Positions 13,601-28,600 of a DNA stretch of 64,000 bases are shown here, piece after piece. The DNA is taken from positions 28,717,596-28,781,595 of the forward strand of contig OZ024799.1 of assembly GCA_964017045.1 (NCBI GenBank). The letters are read 5' to 3'. Made by a program: the position numbers and the translations under genes. The first letter of the stretch is position 1. Each line of letters opens with the position of its first letter. This DNA comes from Omphiscola glabra (taxonomy: Eukaryota; Mollusca; Gastropoda; Lymnaeidae). Under the pieces are notes generated by a model. That model had not been told where the DNA came from. It saw only the letters and a list, made by a program, of their open reading frames with translations, and made no database searches.

Positions 13601-16600
13601 TCCCGGTTATCATGTACAATGAGCTATCTTCTATATGCTCCACTGTACTACGTTCACTTCACTCTTCTATACTCAAATCAAAGCCTCTGACTACTAGGCT
13701 TTACTATGCGATTATATCTACTGCTAAGCTAACAGAACCTAACTTAGCTGACTTAACTTCATTCAACCTAACTGGTCTTAACTGGCTGTAAATAAGAATA
13801 AATACAATACATAAGCTACAAGAAAGAAGTACATTCCTAATACATTTGTAATGATTAATCCTAATCTAACAGTACTTGAGTAACTAATTACAATCCTAAC
13901 ATTTTCTTATTAACATTATAATATATATTATTATGCAGCTAACAATTAACAATACTATATTACTAACCGAGCTATTCTTGGCTATACACACTATAGCAGC
14001 AAAAAAACAATCTCGCCAGGCTCTGCGTCTTTAATGTGAGAGAGAGAGCGAGTCTCAAGCAGGCTTCCAATTTATAAGCCCCATTGGCATTGAGACACAA
14101 AGGAAGTTCAATGACCTACTAACACTTTGCTTACAAGCCGGGTCAATACTCTGGCGACGTGCTGAACTGTTTTCATTGTCCTAAGTTTTGGTACCTTTCC
14201 ATTGGACTAATACTAAGCTATTCCATGGTCACAGAACCTGGAAAGTTTTCATGGTCTCTGATCCGACCCTTAGGTCACTTACCCTTAAGGCCAAACCCTA
14301 ATTGGGTCATATTGGGATTTTCCCAGGTTAGGAATGTTTTTGCCTCTGAGTCAGTGAGTCTCACACTGGTGAGAACCAACGGGTCTCAACAACGATCATG
14401 ATCTTGAGTCAAACCGGCCAGAGTTTCAAGTATAATAAAAATTTTCTCTTCAAACCTTTGTAATGTTTCTTCATGTCGAGTCCACCTTGTAGCACAGAAT
14501 TTCTTAAGTCGTGTTGCATCTTCATGGCTTGAGTTTGTATATATATTTAGACGCTTGGCAGATGCTGTAATAAAGTTAACAGTTTCATTGACCGTGTTGT
14601 ACATATTTCTAACAGCGCCCTCACTGCAAGTGTTCACAATAGCTAAGTTTAGTGTATGTGATCGACAGTGGGCGTATTCTGCTGTCCCCACATGTTGGAA
14701 GAGTCCTCTAACCCCTTTTACTTTTCCACTCATGTTTGCAGCTCCATCGAACCCGAGACCAACAATATTGCGGATATCAAGGCCAAGCTCTTGTAGTTTT
14801 CCAGTAATTAGATTATATAGCGTTTCACCTGTTGTGTAAGACGTTTCCTCAAAGGACACACATTCTTCATGCCGTTTTGCATCAGATGTGACAAAAAGAA
14901 GATTCAAACTCACTTGCTCCTTGACTGAGACATCTGTAGTTTCGTCAACAATGATGCTGAAGTATTTTGCAGCGATGCATTCCTTGACGATCTTGTCTCG
15001 AATCTGGTTTCCGAACAGAGCAACCAGCTCGTTTTGTATTCTATGACTGATGTATTTTGAATTACCTGACGCGATGCGTAGATGCTCACTAAGAGCAAGA
15101 TCGTGATCGGCTCTGAAATTTAGAAGAGCCATTAAATTGCTCCGATCATCTGATTTTCCGCGCATTGGTATGTTTTGCTGTCCACACAGTATTATTGTTT
15201 TAATAATGGATTGGAGAGCAGCTGTGTTCCTTTGGAGTTTGTCATTGTACGCTTGAGATAGCTGCTGTTTCACGGAGACTGATTTACCTTCGCATACACT
15301 TATAAATGCATATGCTGCTTGTATAGAGCTAAGATGTGTCAAGGATTTTATGTGACGTTGTGCATGTCGGTCTATGTTATTCCAGTCTGAATGCGGCTCG
15401 CGTATAAAAGCGCATGTCGTACCTGAAGCAAATACTGAGCAGGCAGCACAGAAAACACCATCCGCTTTGACACTGTAACTCATAAACGGATACACATTTG
15501 AGTTAAACATAGAACTAGGCACATGGCGTTGTTTATTCCCAACTGTCTTCAAAGGCCCTTTCCAGTTCTTAGATGGTTGAAACTTTTCCAAAAGCACTGA
15601 TTTCTTTACTGATTCAGGTAATGTTTGGTTAAAGTGGACCTCACCAATATCGAAAAATACAGCCGAACAGAGACTTTTAATGCCTGTGGCTTTCTTTGCG
15701 GCTGATGATGTCAATGTGTCACATAATGATGATTCTGAATCAGATTCGGATTCACTAGAATTTGAGGACACACTGGATATGTGGTTATCCAATAATAATG
15801 TCATTGCAGGAGTATTTTTGGCAGCATCTTGCACCTGTGGCACAGTTGTTGATGACGTTGATGTTGCTGGAAAACCGGGCGTTGCAATTTTTTTAAAGAA
15901 TGATGTAATACACAGTTTCTTTTTAGGAGGAGATTTTTCGCCGGTCTCACCTTTATTACTGTCACCCATTATTAAAAATTGAGGAAATACAAGAATACTG
16001 CAACGATTACAACAAAAAACGTGCTAGAGTAGACTACTTGAGGAACGACTTGAACGTAAACAAATATGGCCGCCCGGACATGCGCACGTCTTACAATAGA
16101 GATGTAAAAGTAATAAATACCCGGTAGTTGCATAGATATTTTAAAAAAGTTTCTAACGGTCACTCACATTCTCACAAGTTAGGGGTGAGGGGAACTCTTA
16201 AATTTGATATTTTTCATTTTGTTATTTGCTTTTAATGTTTAATTTAATAATTGAGCTCCGTGGTGCAGCGGGAAGGCGCTAATTGACTTTTATAAACAAA
16301 TATTAATTTTGTAAATTTTAGTGGACGCACGTGCGTCCAGTGCGTCACGCTGCGGGCGCCCCTGCCTACATTGAAGTGACCTGTTTCGATTATGTTCAAT
16401 GGTTTAACTTAAATCTGTTAAGTTCTTTTTTTTAAAAGGGATCCGTTAAGGTTATTCAAAATGGGTTTTCAGCGAGGGGTCAAATGACCCATGAAATCAA
16501 TGACGCAATTTCTGGTTCTATATTAATATCGGCAGGACATTTTAGCACTAGCAACCTTACTGTAAACATCTAGAAGAAAATTGCTTGCCCAGTCACTGAA

Positions 16601-19600
16601 GTGTTAAAAGCGAGTATGCTGCTCATGAAGGCGCTGGCATCTTTAACTGTTTAAATAAAACATGGATGCCAAAATTTTCATGAACACAATCAGAGAGATC
16701 GGCGTTTAAAATAGCGTTGCCCTTTTCAAAAAATTGTCCCCCCCCCCCCCCCCCCCGCATATTTTGTAACTGGATCCTGCCTGTGGGTTTATTGTAATCC
16801 AAGGTAGTAAAATGAGCTCACGCTGCCCTCCATAGAATAAATAATGTTAAATTTGTTACGGGTTTCGCCAGCTGAAATGTTTCCCATTGCTGGCCAACAA
16901 GTCTGAGTTCATGGTGGTGGCGAGGCAGTGGAACCTGGAGCACAAGTTGGACCAGAAGGCCGGGACCCTGCCCAGGCCGTGGTCGAATTACCTCAACTTA
17001 GCCATAGCTTTTATGGGCGATCCAAAGGTGAGCAGTAGGGGACGTCATGTGTTTCACTTATTAGATTTGCTGCAAGTTGTACGTTTAAGTTGTTTTATTG
17101 ATTCATATACAAGTTGTGTGTAAAGCGATTACATTGATTGACCTGCAAGTTAAGTCTCGCAACCCTTACAAACGCAAAAATGCATTTTAAGTTTAAATTT
17201 TTTTTTCTTTATTATCAATGTTGCTCTCGCCCCCAAATAAATATTACCTCCCACATCCAATGCGTCTCTAACCCCAATGAATATCACACCCCACCTCCAA
17301 TGTTTCTCTCACCCCCAATAAATATCACATCCAACCTCCTGTAGGTGGGGACACCCCAGGTTGGGTAACACTGTGTTATTTGAGTTCCCTTGAAGGTCAC
17401 TCTATCCGTCTTAAGTAACGCAGACCGATTTACCCCTAGGCTTTCGCCGTAGTAACTACGGTTTTGAGCATAAGACTACGGCACTACGAAGAGCCTAAAA
17501 ACAACTACGGTCTCGGGAGCTTTTTCGTTTCTTTCTTTCTTTTTATTTTTAAAAATAAATAAGTGGGTAGTTTTCAGTAAAAAGTTAGCGCATTTTTTGT
17601 GTCAACACCGTCAGCAATCGACTAAGAACGACACTCTTCAACAAATTGGCGAACAATAACTTGTGTATTTCTTATGTTAACTTATATAAGCAGCTAAGCA
17701 GCTGAGTGGATTGCTAGACACAACTTGTACTTTGATTGCTAACAACCCCCACCCCCGCTGATTGACCAAACTGCTCTTTAGAGTTTGAAACTACGTTGAG
17801 ACCTGAAAACTACTCTGACACCAACCCGGGGGTAAACAGGTCTGAAAACTACTCTGACACCAACCCGGGGGGTAAACAGGTCTGAAAACTACTCTGACAC
17901 CAACCCGGGGGTAAACAGGTCTGAAAACTACTCTGAAACCAACCCGGGGGTAAACCGGTCTGAAAACTACTCTGACACCAACCTGGGGGTAAACAGGTCT
18001 GAAAACTACTCTGACACCAACCCGGGGGTAAACAGGTCTGAAAACTACTCTGACACTAACCGGGGGTAAACAGGTCTGAAAACTACTCTGACACTAACCC
18101 GGGGGTAAACAGGTCTGAAAACTACTCTGACACCAACCCGGGGGTAAACAGGTCTGAAAACTACTCTGACACCAACCCGGGGGTAAACAGGTCTGAAAAC
18201 TACTCTGACACCAACCCGGGGGTAAACAGGTCTGAAAACTACCCTGACACCAACCCGAGGGTAAACAGGTCTGAAAACTACTCTGACACCAACCCGGGGG
18301 TAAACAGGTCTGAAAACTACTCTGACACCAACCTGGGGGTAAACAGGTCTGAAAACTACTCTGACACCAACCCGGGGGTAAACAGGTCTGGTAACGTATT
18401 GATTCGCTAATTTTAAAACCATTTATTTCTTTGCATCATACCCAAGTGAATAGCACGGGTAAAAAAATGTCTTTTAAGTCAAACCAACATGAGGAAATCT
18501 TCCGTGTGACAGTTTATAAACGACCGTCACTAACAGAAACGTAACCACTCATGAAATCAACAATTTATAAATTGATTGGCGTACCCGACCTAAGGAACAA
18601 TACAAAGATAACGCCATCAACGTTTCTGTCTATTTTCAGATTCTTATCTTGGACGAACCGGACAGTGGGTTAAACGGGTATGATCTTGAGAATCTGATTA
18701 AAATGATAAAAAATAAGCTGCCCGACCTCACGGCCATAATAACGACAACGTCCGTCTTGCTGGCCAAGAGGGTCGCAAACAGAGTCGCAATCCTGGCCGA
18801 GGGACAGATAATGTGCAGTGGAAGCCTGTCCTTCGTGGCATCACTTCTTGGTGAGTCATCTTAAACATCACATTTCTATATCTTATATATATTACGTTTG
18901 TGGTATGACACGTGGGCTGCCTCCTAATTTACTGCTTCCATTTCCGGTTCCTTCCTATTCAGCGAATTTGGGATTGAGAGTATACTATAAATAATTCTAC
19001 GTGTTTGAAAGAAAATATGGTTCAATAATGAGTTTGATAGCGAGCAAAATATAATTCCCGATAACTACGCTAAATGATATATATTTTTTTATATAACGCA
19101 ACTGCGTTTGGCGCGTAATATTTTCTTTCGGAAAATGAAATCGTCTCAGTTCAAGTATGGCGTAAAAAATATTCGGTTTAAAAGTGGTTGGGACATCAAC
19201 ATATTTAATATAATTCATGGGCGTGAAATAAAAAGTGTGCAGTGGCGTATCTTGGGTTGTGGGGGTTAAGGGGTGTAGCTTGAGTTTATGTTTTGTCAAG
19301 AAACTTTAATAGATCGGAAGTTGACGCATTGCTGCCGCCAATGTTTGGCGAGCTATATATTATATGTATATATATCGTTTGTGGGTCACCTTTACAACAC
19401 ATTAATCTCTTCTTAATGTATTACCTTTACAACATATTCATTACTTCGTATTGTGTCACCTTTATATCAAATTCATATTTTCTTAATATATCACCTTTAC
19501 TGCGCATTCATCTCTTCTTAATGTCGTGTCACTTTTACATTAAACGTTTAAACATATGCATCTCCTCTAGATAAGTAACCTTTACACCTTTTCTTGATTA

Positions 19601-22600
19601 GTCACCTTTACATCTTTTCCTCGTGCCTAATCATTACATCTTATCTGGGTAAATCACCATTACGTAATTTCTTGGTAAAAATGATTTGCATGTAAAAAAA
19701 AATAGATGAAAACTAAAATAAATGCTTTACGGTTTAACAACAAATTATTTCACCCCCCCCCCCCCTTGGCTTTCACCACACATTGTACGGTATTTTCTAA
19801 ACAAAAATTATAATCAGATGTTTTTCACCTCAAGGTAGAGCTATTTTTAGCCACACTTGTTTTGAAAGTAAGACCTTAATATTGACGTCACCGATTCAAT
19901 GTGCCGTGTCACAACTTTATTGTCTACCCCGTTCTTGGCTGGGAAAAGGATGTTTACATTCTAATGCGTTCTATTTATTCTAAAGAATGCCCTTAGGTGA
20001 CACAATTTCTATAAATCCTGTACTAGAACGTTCTGATTTTGTTACTATAAATAGGCTGCCTACTTTCTTAACAGATAGATAAAGCGAGACAGTTAAGGAA
20101 AGAGAGCAAGGAATATATTTTTGCTATACGAGCCATGATATTATTGTATGTGTGAAAAATATTATTTTTATTTTGAAGAGTTATCCATTTTCACTTGATG
20201 TAAAAATTGATATATTTTTTTTGCTTTTGTACTCGAATTTGTATTTGTTCACGTACCGTTATATGTTTAAAGAATCGACTCTATTATTTTAATATATAGC
20301 TCGTTGATCAACAGTACACAGCAAAGGGACGACACCATTGATACAGTAATAAAAGAACGATACCAAATCTAGTGCTGATAAAAAAGACTAATGTAATTAA
20401 GATAACTATAAAATACAAAAGCAGATAAAATAAAATACAACTCTATTAACTTACAGGTTTACACTAGGAAATGATACCGGTACTATGTCGGGAATGTGCA
20501 CACACACACACACACAAGCACAGTAAATATAAGGTACAAATCTACGGTCTAGTCCAGCGGTGGGAAAACTTTTTGTGCGGAGGGCCACATTGACAAAGGT
20601 AAAGCTATTGGGGGGCAGCATGTATATTATGTCCAATTTTTTAAACATCGATAAACATTTCCCTATATTAAAATCGATAGTTTCGCATTTTAGCATTACA
20701 TGACAAAGGTCAAGGACTGTTTAAAAAATTAGAAAATTAGAAAGAAATTTGATCAAAAATGTTTTAAAAATCATAATGGTGCATTGAAATTCTGTAAAAT
20801 TCAACAAAATAACTTAAAAACATAGCAATTTTTTAAAATTTCTAAATGCCTTCGAGGGCCACATAATATCAGTTGCCGGGCCGCATGCGGCCCGCGGGCC
20901 GTAGTTTGCCCACCCCTGGTCTAGTCAGTACAGTAGGTTAGTCCAGTCGTCCTGCTCCCAATCTCGTTCTCTCCTTCTCGTCAGTTCTCTAAAAAGATCG
21001 ACGAGATCCGGTGTTAATATTTTAACAAGGTCAAACGAGACAATTTTCAATTCGGCTACACACGTCGTATCTCCAAACCTGGGGTGACCCAAAGCGAGAC
21101 AATATCCTATTAGGCTACACGCATCGTCTCTCCAAACCTGAGGTGACCCAAAGCGAGACAATATTCAATTAGGCTACACGCATCGTCTCTCCAAACCTGG
21201 GCTAAGCGAGACAATATCCAATTAGGCTACACGCATCGTCTCTCCAAACCTGGGTGACCCTAAGTGAGACAATATCCAATTAGGCTACACGCATCGTCTC
21301 TCCAAACCTGACATGACCCAAAGCTCACGCACGAGAATACGCGCATCTATCATAACGATTTATAGAAATTCATTTGCATAATTAAATTTTATCGTTGTTC
21401 TGTGCATGCTGTTTGTCTCAGTCCTTTGTAGCGTACTGTTAATTATACGAGCCAAATCTTAACACAGATTACATTGTTCAAAACTATAACGGTACGTAAC
21501 AAACACGTTTATTTATTCTTGCATTGAAATTTTTACTATAGTTCAAATATGCAAATTTTAATCGGGTTTGGAGAAATTTATATCAAAATGAACCATGTCA
21601 ACTTTAAATGGTTTGTTGTTACTGATATAAGGGATCAGTCATTCAGTGAACGTCAGGTTCCTATTTTCCCCCTTTATAAATTGATTAAATGCAATTTTTT
21701 TGAGTGAAAAAATAAGTAAAATGTATTAAAAGGCTAAAGTTACATAACCTAAATTTGATGTGGTGTGTTAAACATTATATAAATATTGAAAAAGCAAGCA
21801 ATTATAAATTGTTTTTAAAGATCGGGGAAAAAAACCAATTAGATTAGTTATAATAAAAAATGTTGCATTGTTTTGAACGCCTGCACGCAGTGCGTAGCCT
21901 GCACCCTTTAGCACTGGATTCATACGTCATCTCCGTCATGGCTCTTTTTTAGTATTATGAACTTGGTATTAATGGCTGGCAAACGTAGTGATTGACCCTG
22001 ACGTGGTCACAAATCAATGATATTGTGCGCCAATGCAAGTATACAACAACCATATTAAAAGGATGGTGAATCTCCTTTGTCGCTATTATAAATAATATAT
22101 ACTTAAATAATACTATGATTTTGACTAATTAAAAAGAGTACTCTTATGGTGATTTATGTTAAGAATTTAGTGCATACACACAATGGACTACGATTTATTG
22201 ATTGTTTTGTCACGTGATACGTGTAAAAACGAGTAAGACTTCCGTAGGCTGTCTGCAACACACTAGTGCTCACAAATTTTTCTTCAAACAACTTTCTTCC
22301 TTTAATCATAACTGAATCATAATTATTGTCACATTTATGAATGTCATTAAAAAAACACGTGTATTCAAGAATATTTTGAAAAGTAAAATTTTTAATTAAC
22401 ATTGGGGAAGCGCTGATGGAGACAAAAATTTTGCTTTAAAATTAATGATAATGGCTGATCAGCTGTTATCTGTTGTTATGTGTTGTTATGTGTAGCAGAC
22501 AGCCTACCAATGGCTTGTTCATATCACGTGACAAAGCAAGGAAGTGACTAATCGTAGTCCATTTAACTGAGCCGCTGTATCCATATATGATAACAAACAA

Positions 22601-25600
22601 AATAGGCCAGCGAAATTAGAAAGGTGTTACCGTTTATAAACGTATGTTTTACCATAAAACAATATGTCGAAGACGATGACCGGAAACTTTAGTTTCATTG
22701 AACCATATTGTGTTGTTGAAAACTTTGGAAAATTATGGAATGCCGAATTTCGAATAGATCATTTATTTTTTCGGGGGGGGGGGGGGGGGGGGGAGAGGGG
22801 GTGTTACGAATAATATTTTTTTAATCTATCATTTAAAAAATCTAATTATTATAGTATTCGCTACAAACAAGTCGAAAGATTTAGTTAATTTTTATATAAA
22901 TGTATCTTACAATATTGTTGCAAGAACTTGTTTTCAAATCTCAAGGTGCGGGTTACAGAATTTCTATACAGACTCTTCCAGAATGCCAAGTTGATTCCCT
23001 CATCAACTACATCCACCTGTACGCCCCGTCGATTCTGGTAGAAATGCAAGATTCCGACAGCCTCGTATGCGTCATCCCGGAGTCGTCGAGCAACCTCCTC
23101 GAGTTCCTCCTGGCAAACATGCGTCACAAAGATGCCCAGCTCAGAATTGAGTCGTTTACCGTCACCTGTGTTGAGATCGACAGCATTTTGGAAAAGTAAG
23201 CATTGCTCTCTTGTTTTCAGACGGTTCCATGGCAAGCCAACTTGACACCTGGTTTGGGGGGGGGGGGTAAATTTAATAGCATCTTTAGGTAATGCTGTGA
23301 TACGTTCCAGGTCATGTCACTATAAATCTCGCGGTCAAATTGCAAGTTGCGAGAGAACCGCTCTCACACATCCCTTGACACGGTACAGTCTTCAAAGATC
23401 TATTTGACTTGTTAAAAATCTTGCATTCACTTTATTTACCTTTGCGGTAAAGATTTCGAAATATTTCTCAACTTCGTCAAACACTGACGTCACGGCAATA
23501 ATATCATACAACATTTTTATGGGGTTCTGTAGTGGGCCCTTAAGATATGGATGAAGAAGTTGTTGTTGTTGTTAAGTTATCCAAATTTAGTCTGTTCATT
23601 TGGAAGTTTTATTTTGGTTGAGATAACCACAATCTATTTTGTTGTTTGGTAAATTACATCTCATTTAATATTGATTGTTAAATATATTCTGGCCTTGTTC
23701 CATCTCAATAAGTGGTGTCGATGTAACATGGATATTTCTAGCCGCCCGGGATAGTTCTATTAGGTGATGCTCGTGTTCCCGTTTTAAGTTATCCCATCTT
23801 TAATTATAAAGAAGACTGTCGTATCCATGAGATTTGAAAAGCTCCTTAAAGATAGTACAAACCAAAATGAATTTTGAATTATTCACAGAACCTAGATCAT
23901 TGAATGGTATTAAGGCAGCATTGGTATTTCATTTTTAGCGTTTCCACAAAGCTCGGGAGGAAATTAAACATTAAACTATTTCAGTTGCTTGGCAAAAAAC
24001 AAAACTTTTCATGGAAATACTTTGATTATATTAGCGTGTAAAGCTTGGTTAATTATAAAATACCCATCAAAATGACGAATTGTTTTGTTGTGTTTTTTGT
24101 TTTGCTTTGGGGGCTGGGTAGGACCGGGGTTGCTTTTGTTGCAATGTAGTTTTGTGTAATGTCCCATTATATTTATATCTGTTAATTCAATTGATCGTTT
24201 GGGGTCATATTTATGCATGGAAATTGTAAGTGTGACATGCCAAGAAAAACCTCATGCAAACTCCTATACTTTGCTACAACTGTTCCTTCAAGAGATCACT
24301 TTAGCCCACTATTCATTTTTCCATCATCAGTTTTTAAAATCACTAAAGAGGGACCCCCATCCCCGCCCCCAAAAAAGACCTGTCTGTTCACATTCTTGCA
24401 ACCCTACCATTACCTGGGGGAAATAACTAAGGCATGGGAAAACACATCTTAACAAATTTAAGGCCAGCGATGAATGGAGGGAATCAGGTGTCAAACGCCA
24501 GAGACTTCAATTTTAGAGCAGAATAATCATATATTTAAATAAATATATAAATATATATATTTAAGTAGAACATCGTATAGTGAATAAATTAAAGAGGTGG
24601 ACTTTGTACATTAGATTTATATTTTTTTAAAATATCTTTTGTTGTTTAACTTTTAAAAATATATTTAGAAACAACATTTTAGCAAGAGCGTCATGCGTGA
24701 CAGTTGAACTCTGGTAAAAGGTTGATTTTTGTTGTCTACGGGGAGGCGACTGTTTTAATAATCAATAAAGAGCCACAGGTATGGTGTAGGAATATCTGTC
24801 GGACTGTCTGTAGAAATATTGTTTAAAGTCTGGCAGAAAGGGTGTAGGACTGTCTGAAGCTTATCGTTTAAAGCCCGGCAGGTAGGGTGTAGTACTGTCT
24901 GTAGGACTATCGTTTAGAGGCCGGTAGGTAGGGTGTAGTACTGTCTGTAGGTCTATCGTTTAAAGGCCGGTAGGTAGGGTGTAGTACTGTCTGTAGGTCT
25001 ATCGTTTAAAGGCCGGCAGGTAGGGTGTAGTACTGTCTGTAGGACTATCGTTTAAAGGCCGACAGGTAGGGTGTAGTACTGTCTGTAGGTCTATATTGTT
25101 ATAGAAAATGAAAGGTTTAATATTTTTTTTTATACTTGGACCCATTGGGTATTTTCTCAAAACTCGGACCCGGTGTAACAATAACTTCACCCGTTTAAAC
25201 CTATACTTGTTGAGCCTAAGAATGATGCCCTCGATTATACACACCTCGGTCTTCATCCCACACACCTAGACCTTTATCACACACACACCTCGGTCTTCAT
25301 CCCACACACCTAGACCTTTATCACACACACACCTCGGTCTTCATCCCACACACCTCGATCTTCCTCCCACACACCTCGATCTTCATCCCACACACCTCGA
25401 TCTTAATCCCACACACCTCGATCTTCATCCCAAACACCTCGATCTTCATCCCACACACCTCGACCTTCATCCCACACACCTCGACCTTCATCCCACACAC
25501 CTCGACCTTCATCCCACTCACCTCAGTCTTCATCCCACAGCTCTCCAAACAAATTTATTGTTTTGTTGTAGTTGAATGCAATTCTGTTGGATTAACAAAA

Positions 25601-28600
25601 TACTTTTCTAGTTGTTTTCATTTTTTTCTACCTGGACTGAATATTTACATTCTTGGTTGTCATTTTCCAATTCTATTTTCTTGCTTGGCTACGGTCGCAT
25701 CAAGAACACAGCCATTCCTTACTTCGGGCGGTTAGATAGGCCCCCTTATTTCAACATGTCCCACTCGTCACAGAGTGATTTCACTACCGAGATATCGTCC
25801 ATGTCATTTTTACTTTCAGACTGAGAGACGCCAAAACGTTCCGACTCCATTTTCTTCACATGTACAAGTCTCGCTCCACCCTAGATGTGCCCAATCTGAT
25901 GAGGCACAATCGCGTTATTTCCCCTAAAATTGTGTACTCGGCCATAAAGCAAGGATCAGACGGTCACTTCATGATCACCAGCCCAGACTACATCCAATGG
26001 GACGCCAGCTCGGAGCTGGAGTCGACGGATGCAACCAAACCCGCGAAAACTGCCAAGAAATCTAAGGCTACTAAAACTAAACCACAAAACATTAAATATT
26101 CTCTAAAAATTGGAAATAGCAGTAGATCTAGTAGTTCGGAAGATTAAAGAGCCACTTTTGAAAAAAAAATTTGTGTCTTTCCTATTTAAAAAGAAATTCC
26201 CAGCTTTTGTGCAGCGCCATCATAAGGCACTCTCCACCATAAAGCACTCTCCAGTCTCCACCATAAAGCACTCTCCAGTCTCCACCATAAAGCACTCTCC
26301 ACCATAAGGCACTCTCCAGTCTCCACCATAAAGCACTCTCCAGTCTCCACCATAAAGCACTCTCCACCATAAGGCACTCTCCACCATAGGGCACTCTCCA
26401 GTCTCCACCATAAAGCACTCTCCAGTCTCCACCATAAAGCACTCTCCACCATAAGGCACTCTCCAGTCTCCACCATAAAGCACTCTCCTCCATAAGGCAC
26501 TCTCCAGTCTCAACCATAAAGCACTCTCCAGCCTCCACCATAAAGCACTCTCCACCATATGCACTCTCCACCATAGGGCACTCTCCACCATAGGGCACTC
26601 TCCACCATAGGGCACTCTCCACCATTGGGCACTCTCCACCATAGGGCACTCTCCACCATAGGGCAGTCTCCACCATAGGGCACTCTCCACCATAAGGTAC
26701 TCATCACCATAGGGCACTCTCCCCCATAGGGCACTCTCCACCATAGGGCACTCTCCACCATAAGGCACTCTCCACCATAGGGCACTCTCCACCTTAGGCA
26801 CTCTCCACCATAAGGCACTCTCCACCATAAGGCACTCTCCACCATAGGGCACTCTCCACCATAGGGCACTCTCCACCATAGGGCACTCTCAACCATAAGG
26901 CAATCTCCACCATAGGGCACTTCCACCATAAGGCACTCTCCACCATAGGGAACTCTCCACCATAGGGCACTCTCCACCATAAGGCACTCTCCACCATAGG
27001 GCACTCATCACCATAGGGCACTCTCCACCATAGGGCACTCTCCACCATAGGGCACTCTCCACCATAGGGCACTCTCCACCATAGGGCACTCTCCACCATA
27101 GGGCACTCTCCACCATAGGGCACTCGTTCTTTATGCACCTTTTGATATTCTTCTTTATTTACTATTTTTTTTTTCTTTTTTTTTGTCGTTGGTCTAATTC
27201 TATTACTTAGAAATTGAACGTTTTTTGGGGGTTCTAATTCCATGACCCTAGAGTTGAAAGTTCAAGGAAACTTGTTCGTAATTTTTTAAAAAATGTTTTG
27301 AAATGTTTATTACAGATTTTGATACCTAACATGAAAAAAATGCCAGCAACACATCTGAGACATAATGCCATTAATTTTTTTTTACAGTCTTTTAAAAGTG
27401 TTTGGAGAAAATCTCCTCCATCTGTAAGTTATGGCCAATTAAGAAATGTATGAGCTATAGCACAAACACACACACACATACATACACATACTAATGCATA
27501 CACACACATATAAACCTACACACACACACATACACAAACACATTCTACCAATGGTGCATCCTTCAAATGACTTCCTTCATCAACACATATCTTTTTTTTA
27601 ATATAATTAACCAACAAACAAATCAGAGTAGCACCCACCAAACCCGCACCGACGTTGTATTGACCGGTCTATATGTGTGAACCAAAATGCTGCCTGACCT
27701 TCGAGTGGATATATATACCGGTCATATCCCATCCCGCCCCCACCAAGGGGAGGATTGGCTTAACGGTTGTCCTTGAACACAAAATCGACTACGTGTTGCC
27801 GCCAGCACTGTTGTGCTAGGAGTTGGGAAGATACGGCTGCCTAGTCTATACAGCTTAAACATCCAGTTGATCAGGGCCATAAGTAATCAGTGGTAAATAG
27901 GTACAATATGATTCCATGCAACGATGTTACAGTTAATGTAACTGTTAGTCAAGGTAACAATTTAATGATGTTAGAGTCAATGCAATGATGTTAAAGTCAG
28001 TGTAACGATGTTAGTCAATGTAATAATATTAAAGTCAATGTAATGATGTTTGTCAATGTAATGATGTTAGTCAATATAACGATGTTAAGTCTATGTAATG
28101 ATGTTAGATAATGTAACGATGTTAGATCTATGCAATGATGTTAAGTCTATGTAATGATGTTAAAGTCAATGTAATGATGTTAGTCAATGTAACTATGTTA
28201 AGTCTATGTAACGATGTTAAGTCAATGTATAATGTTAAATTCAATGTAACGACGTTAGACAGGGTAATGATGTATGATGTAATGATGTTAGTCAATGTAA
28301 AGATTTTAATTAATGTAATGAATTTAAGTCAAAGGAATGATGTTAAAGTTAATGTAATGATGTTAAAGTCAATGTACCGATGTTAGTCAATGTAACGATG
28401 TTAGTCAATGTAACGATGTTAGTCAATGCAATGATGTTAAAGTCAATGTAAGGATATTACTGCAGCCCTAACATGCAATTGAGGACTATGAAGTCGCTTC
28501 ATTATCTTCCATCCAATCTAGTATTTTAATGCATTTTTTGACGTAATATACACCATTGAAAGCCCACCGAAAAGTGGCTACAGCAATGCCTGAACTTCCC

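Larger units (their letters stand above)
11891..14385. other. Non-coding middle of the hAT element
   Basis: It separates the two transposase blocks. It holds a 27-bp array (12060-12275), a half copy of the AAATTTGGTCGAA foldback family (12295-12490), a tRNA-derived SINE (12757-13185) and AT-rich sequence to 14385. It could be a transposase intron or later insertions. I see no clear splice sites. Confidence 0.6.
10738..16364 (-). mobile_element. 5.6-kb hAT transposon (ZMYM1-like/DUF4371 transposase), antisense in intron
   Basis: The ends are 16-bp inverted repeats with one mismatch (CAGGGGCGCCCACAGC at left; complement of CAGGGGCGCCCGCAGC at right), flanked by the exact 8-bp duplication CCTACATT. 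Transposase sequence runs on the - strand in two blocks (14386-15969 and 10984-11890). About 2.5 kb of unrelated sequence lies between them, including a SINE and a minisatellite. The C-terminal block has a frameshift, so this copy looks inactive. It sits between exons 8 and 9 of the ABCA-like gene, opposite in direction. Confidence 0.95.
18851..22945 (+). other. Intron with several mobile fragments
   Basis: 4.1-kb intron. It holds dispersed repeat A (19010-19275), a loose array (19390-19680), LTR-like sequence (19870-20460 and 20930-21490), a hAT MITE (20555-20918), and AT-rich sequence with a G tract at about 22775-22800. No gene is seen. Confidence 0.65.
23196..25819 (+). other. Intron with two tandem arrays
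   Basis: 2.6-kb intron. AT-rich unique-looking sequence from 23200 to 24780, then arrays at 24800-25095 and 25225-25540. No coding sequence is supported. Confidence 0.7.

Noticed and set aside
26182..27243. Overlapping 100-220-codon frames on the - strand ([14 protein letters not shown] type)
   Set aside because: A 17-bp array yields open frames in all phases. No independent coding evidence.
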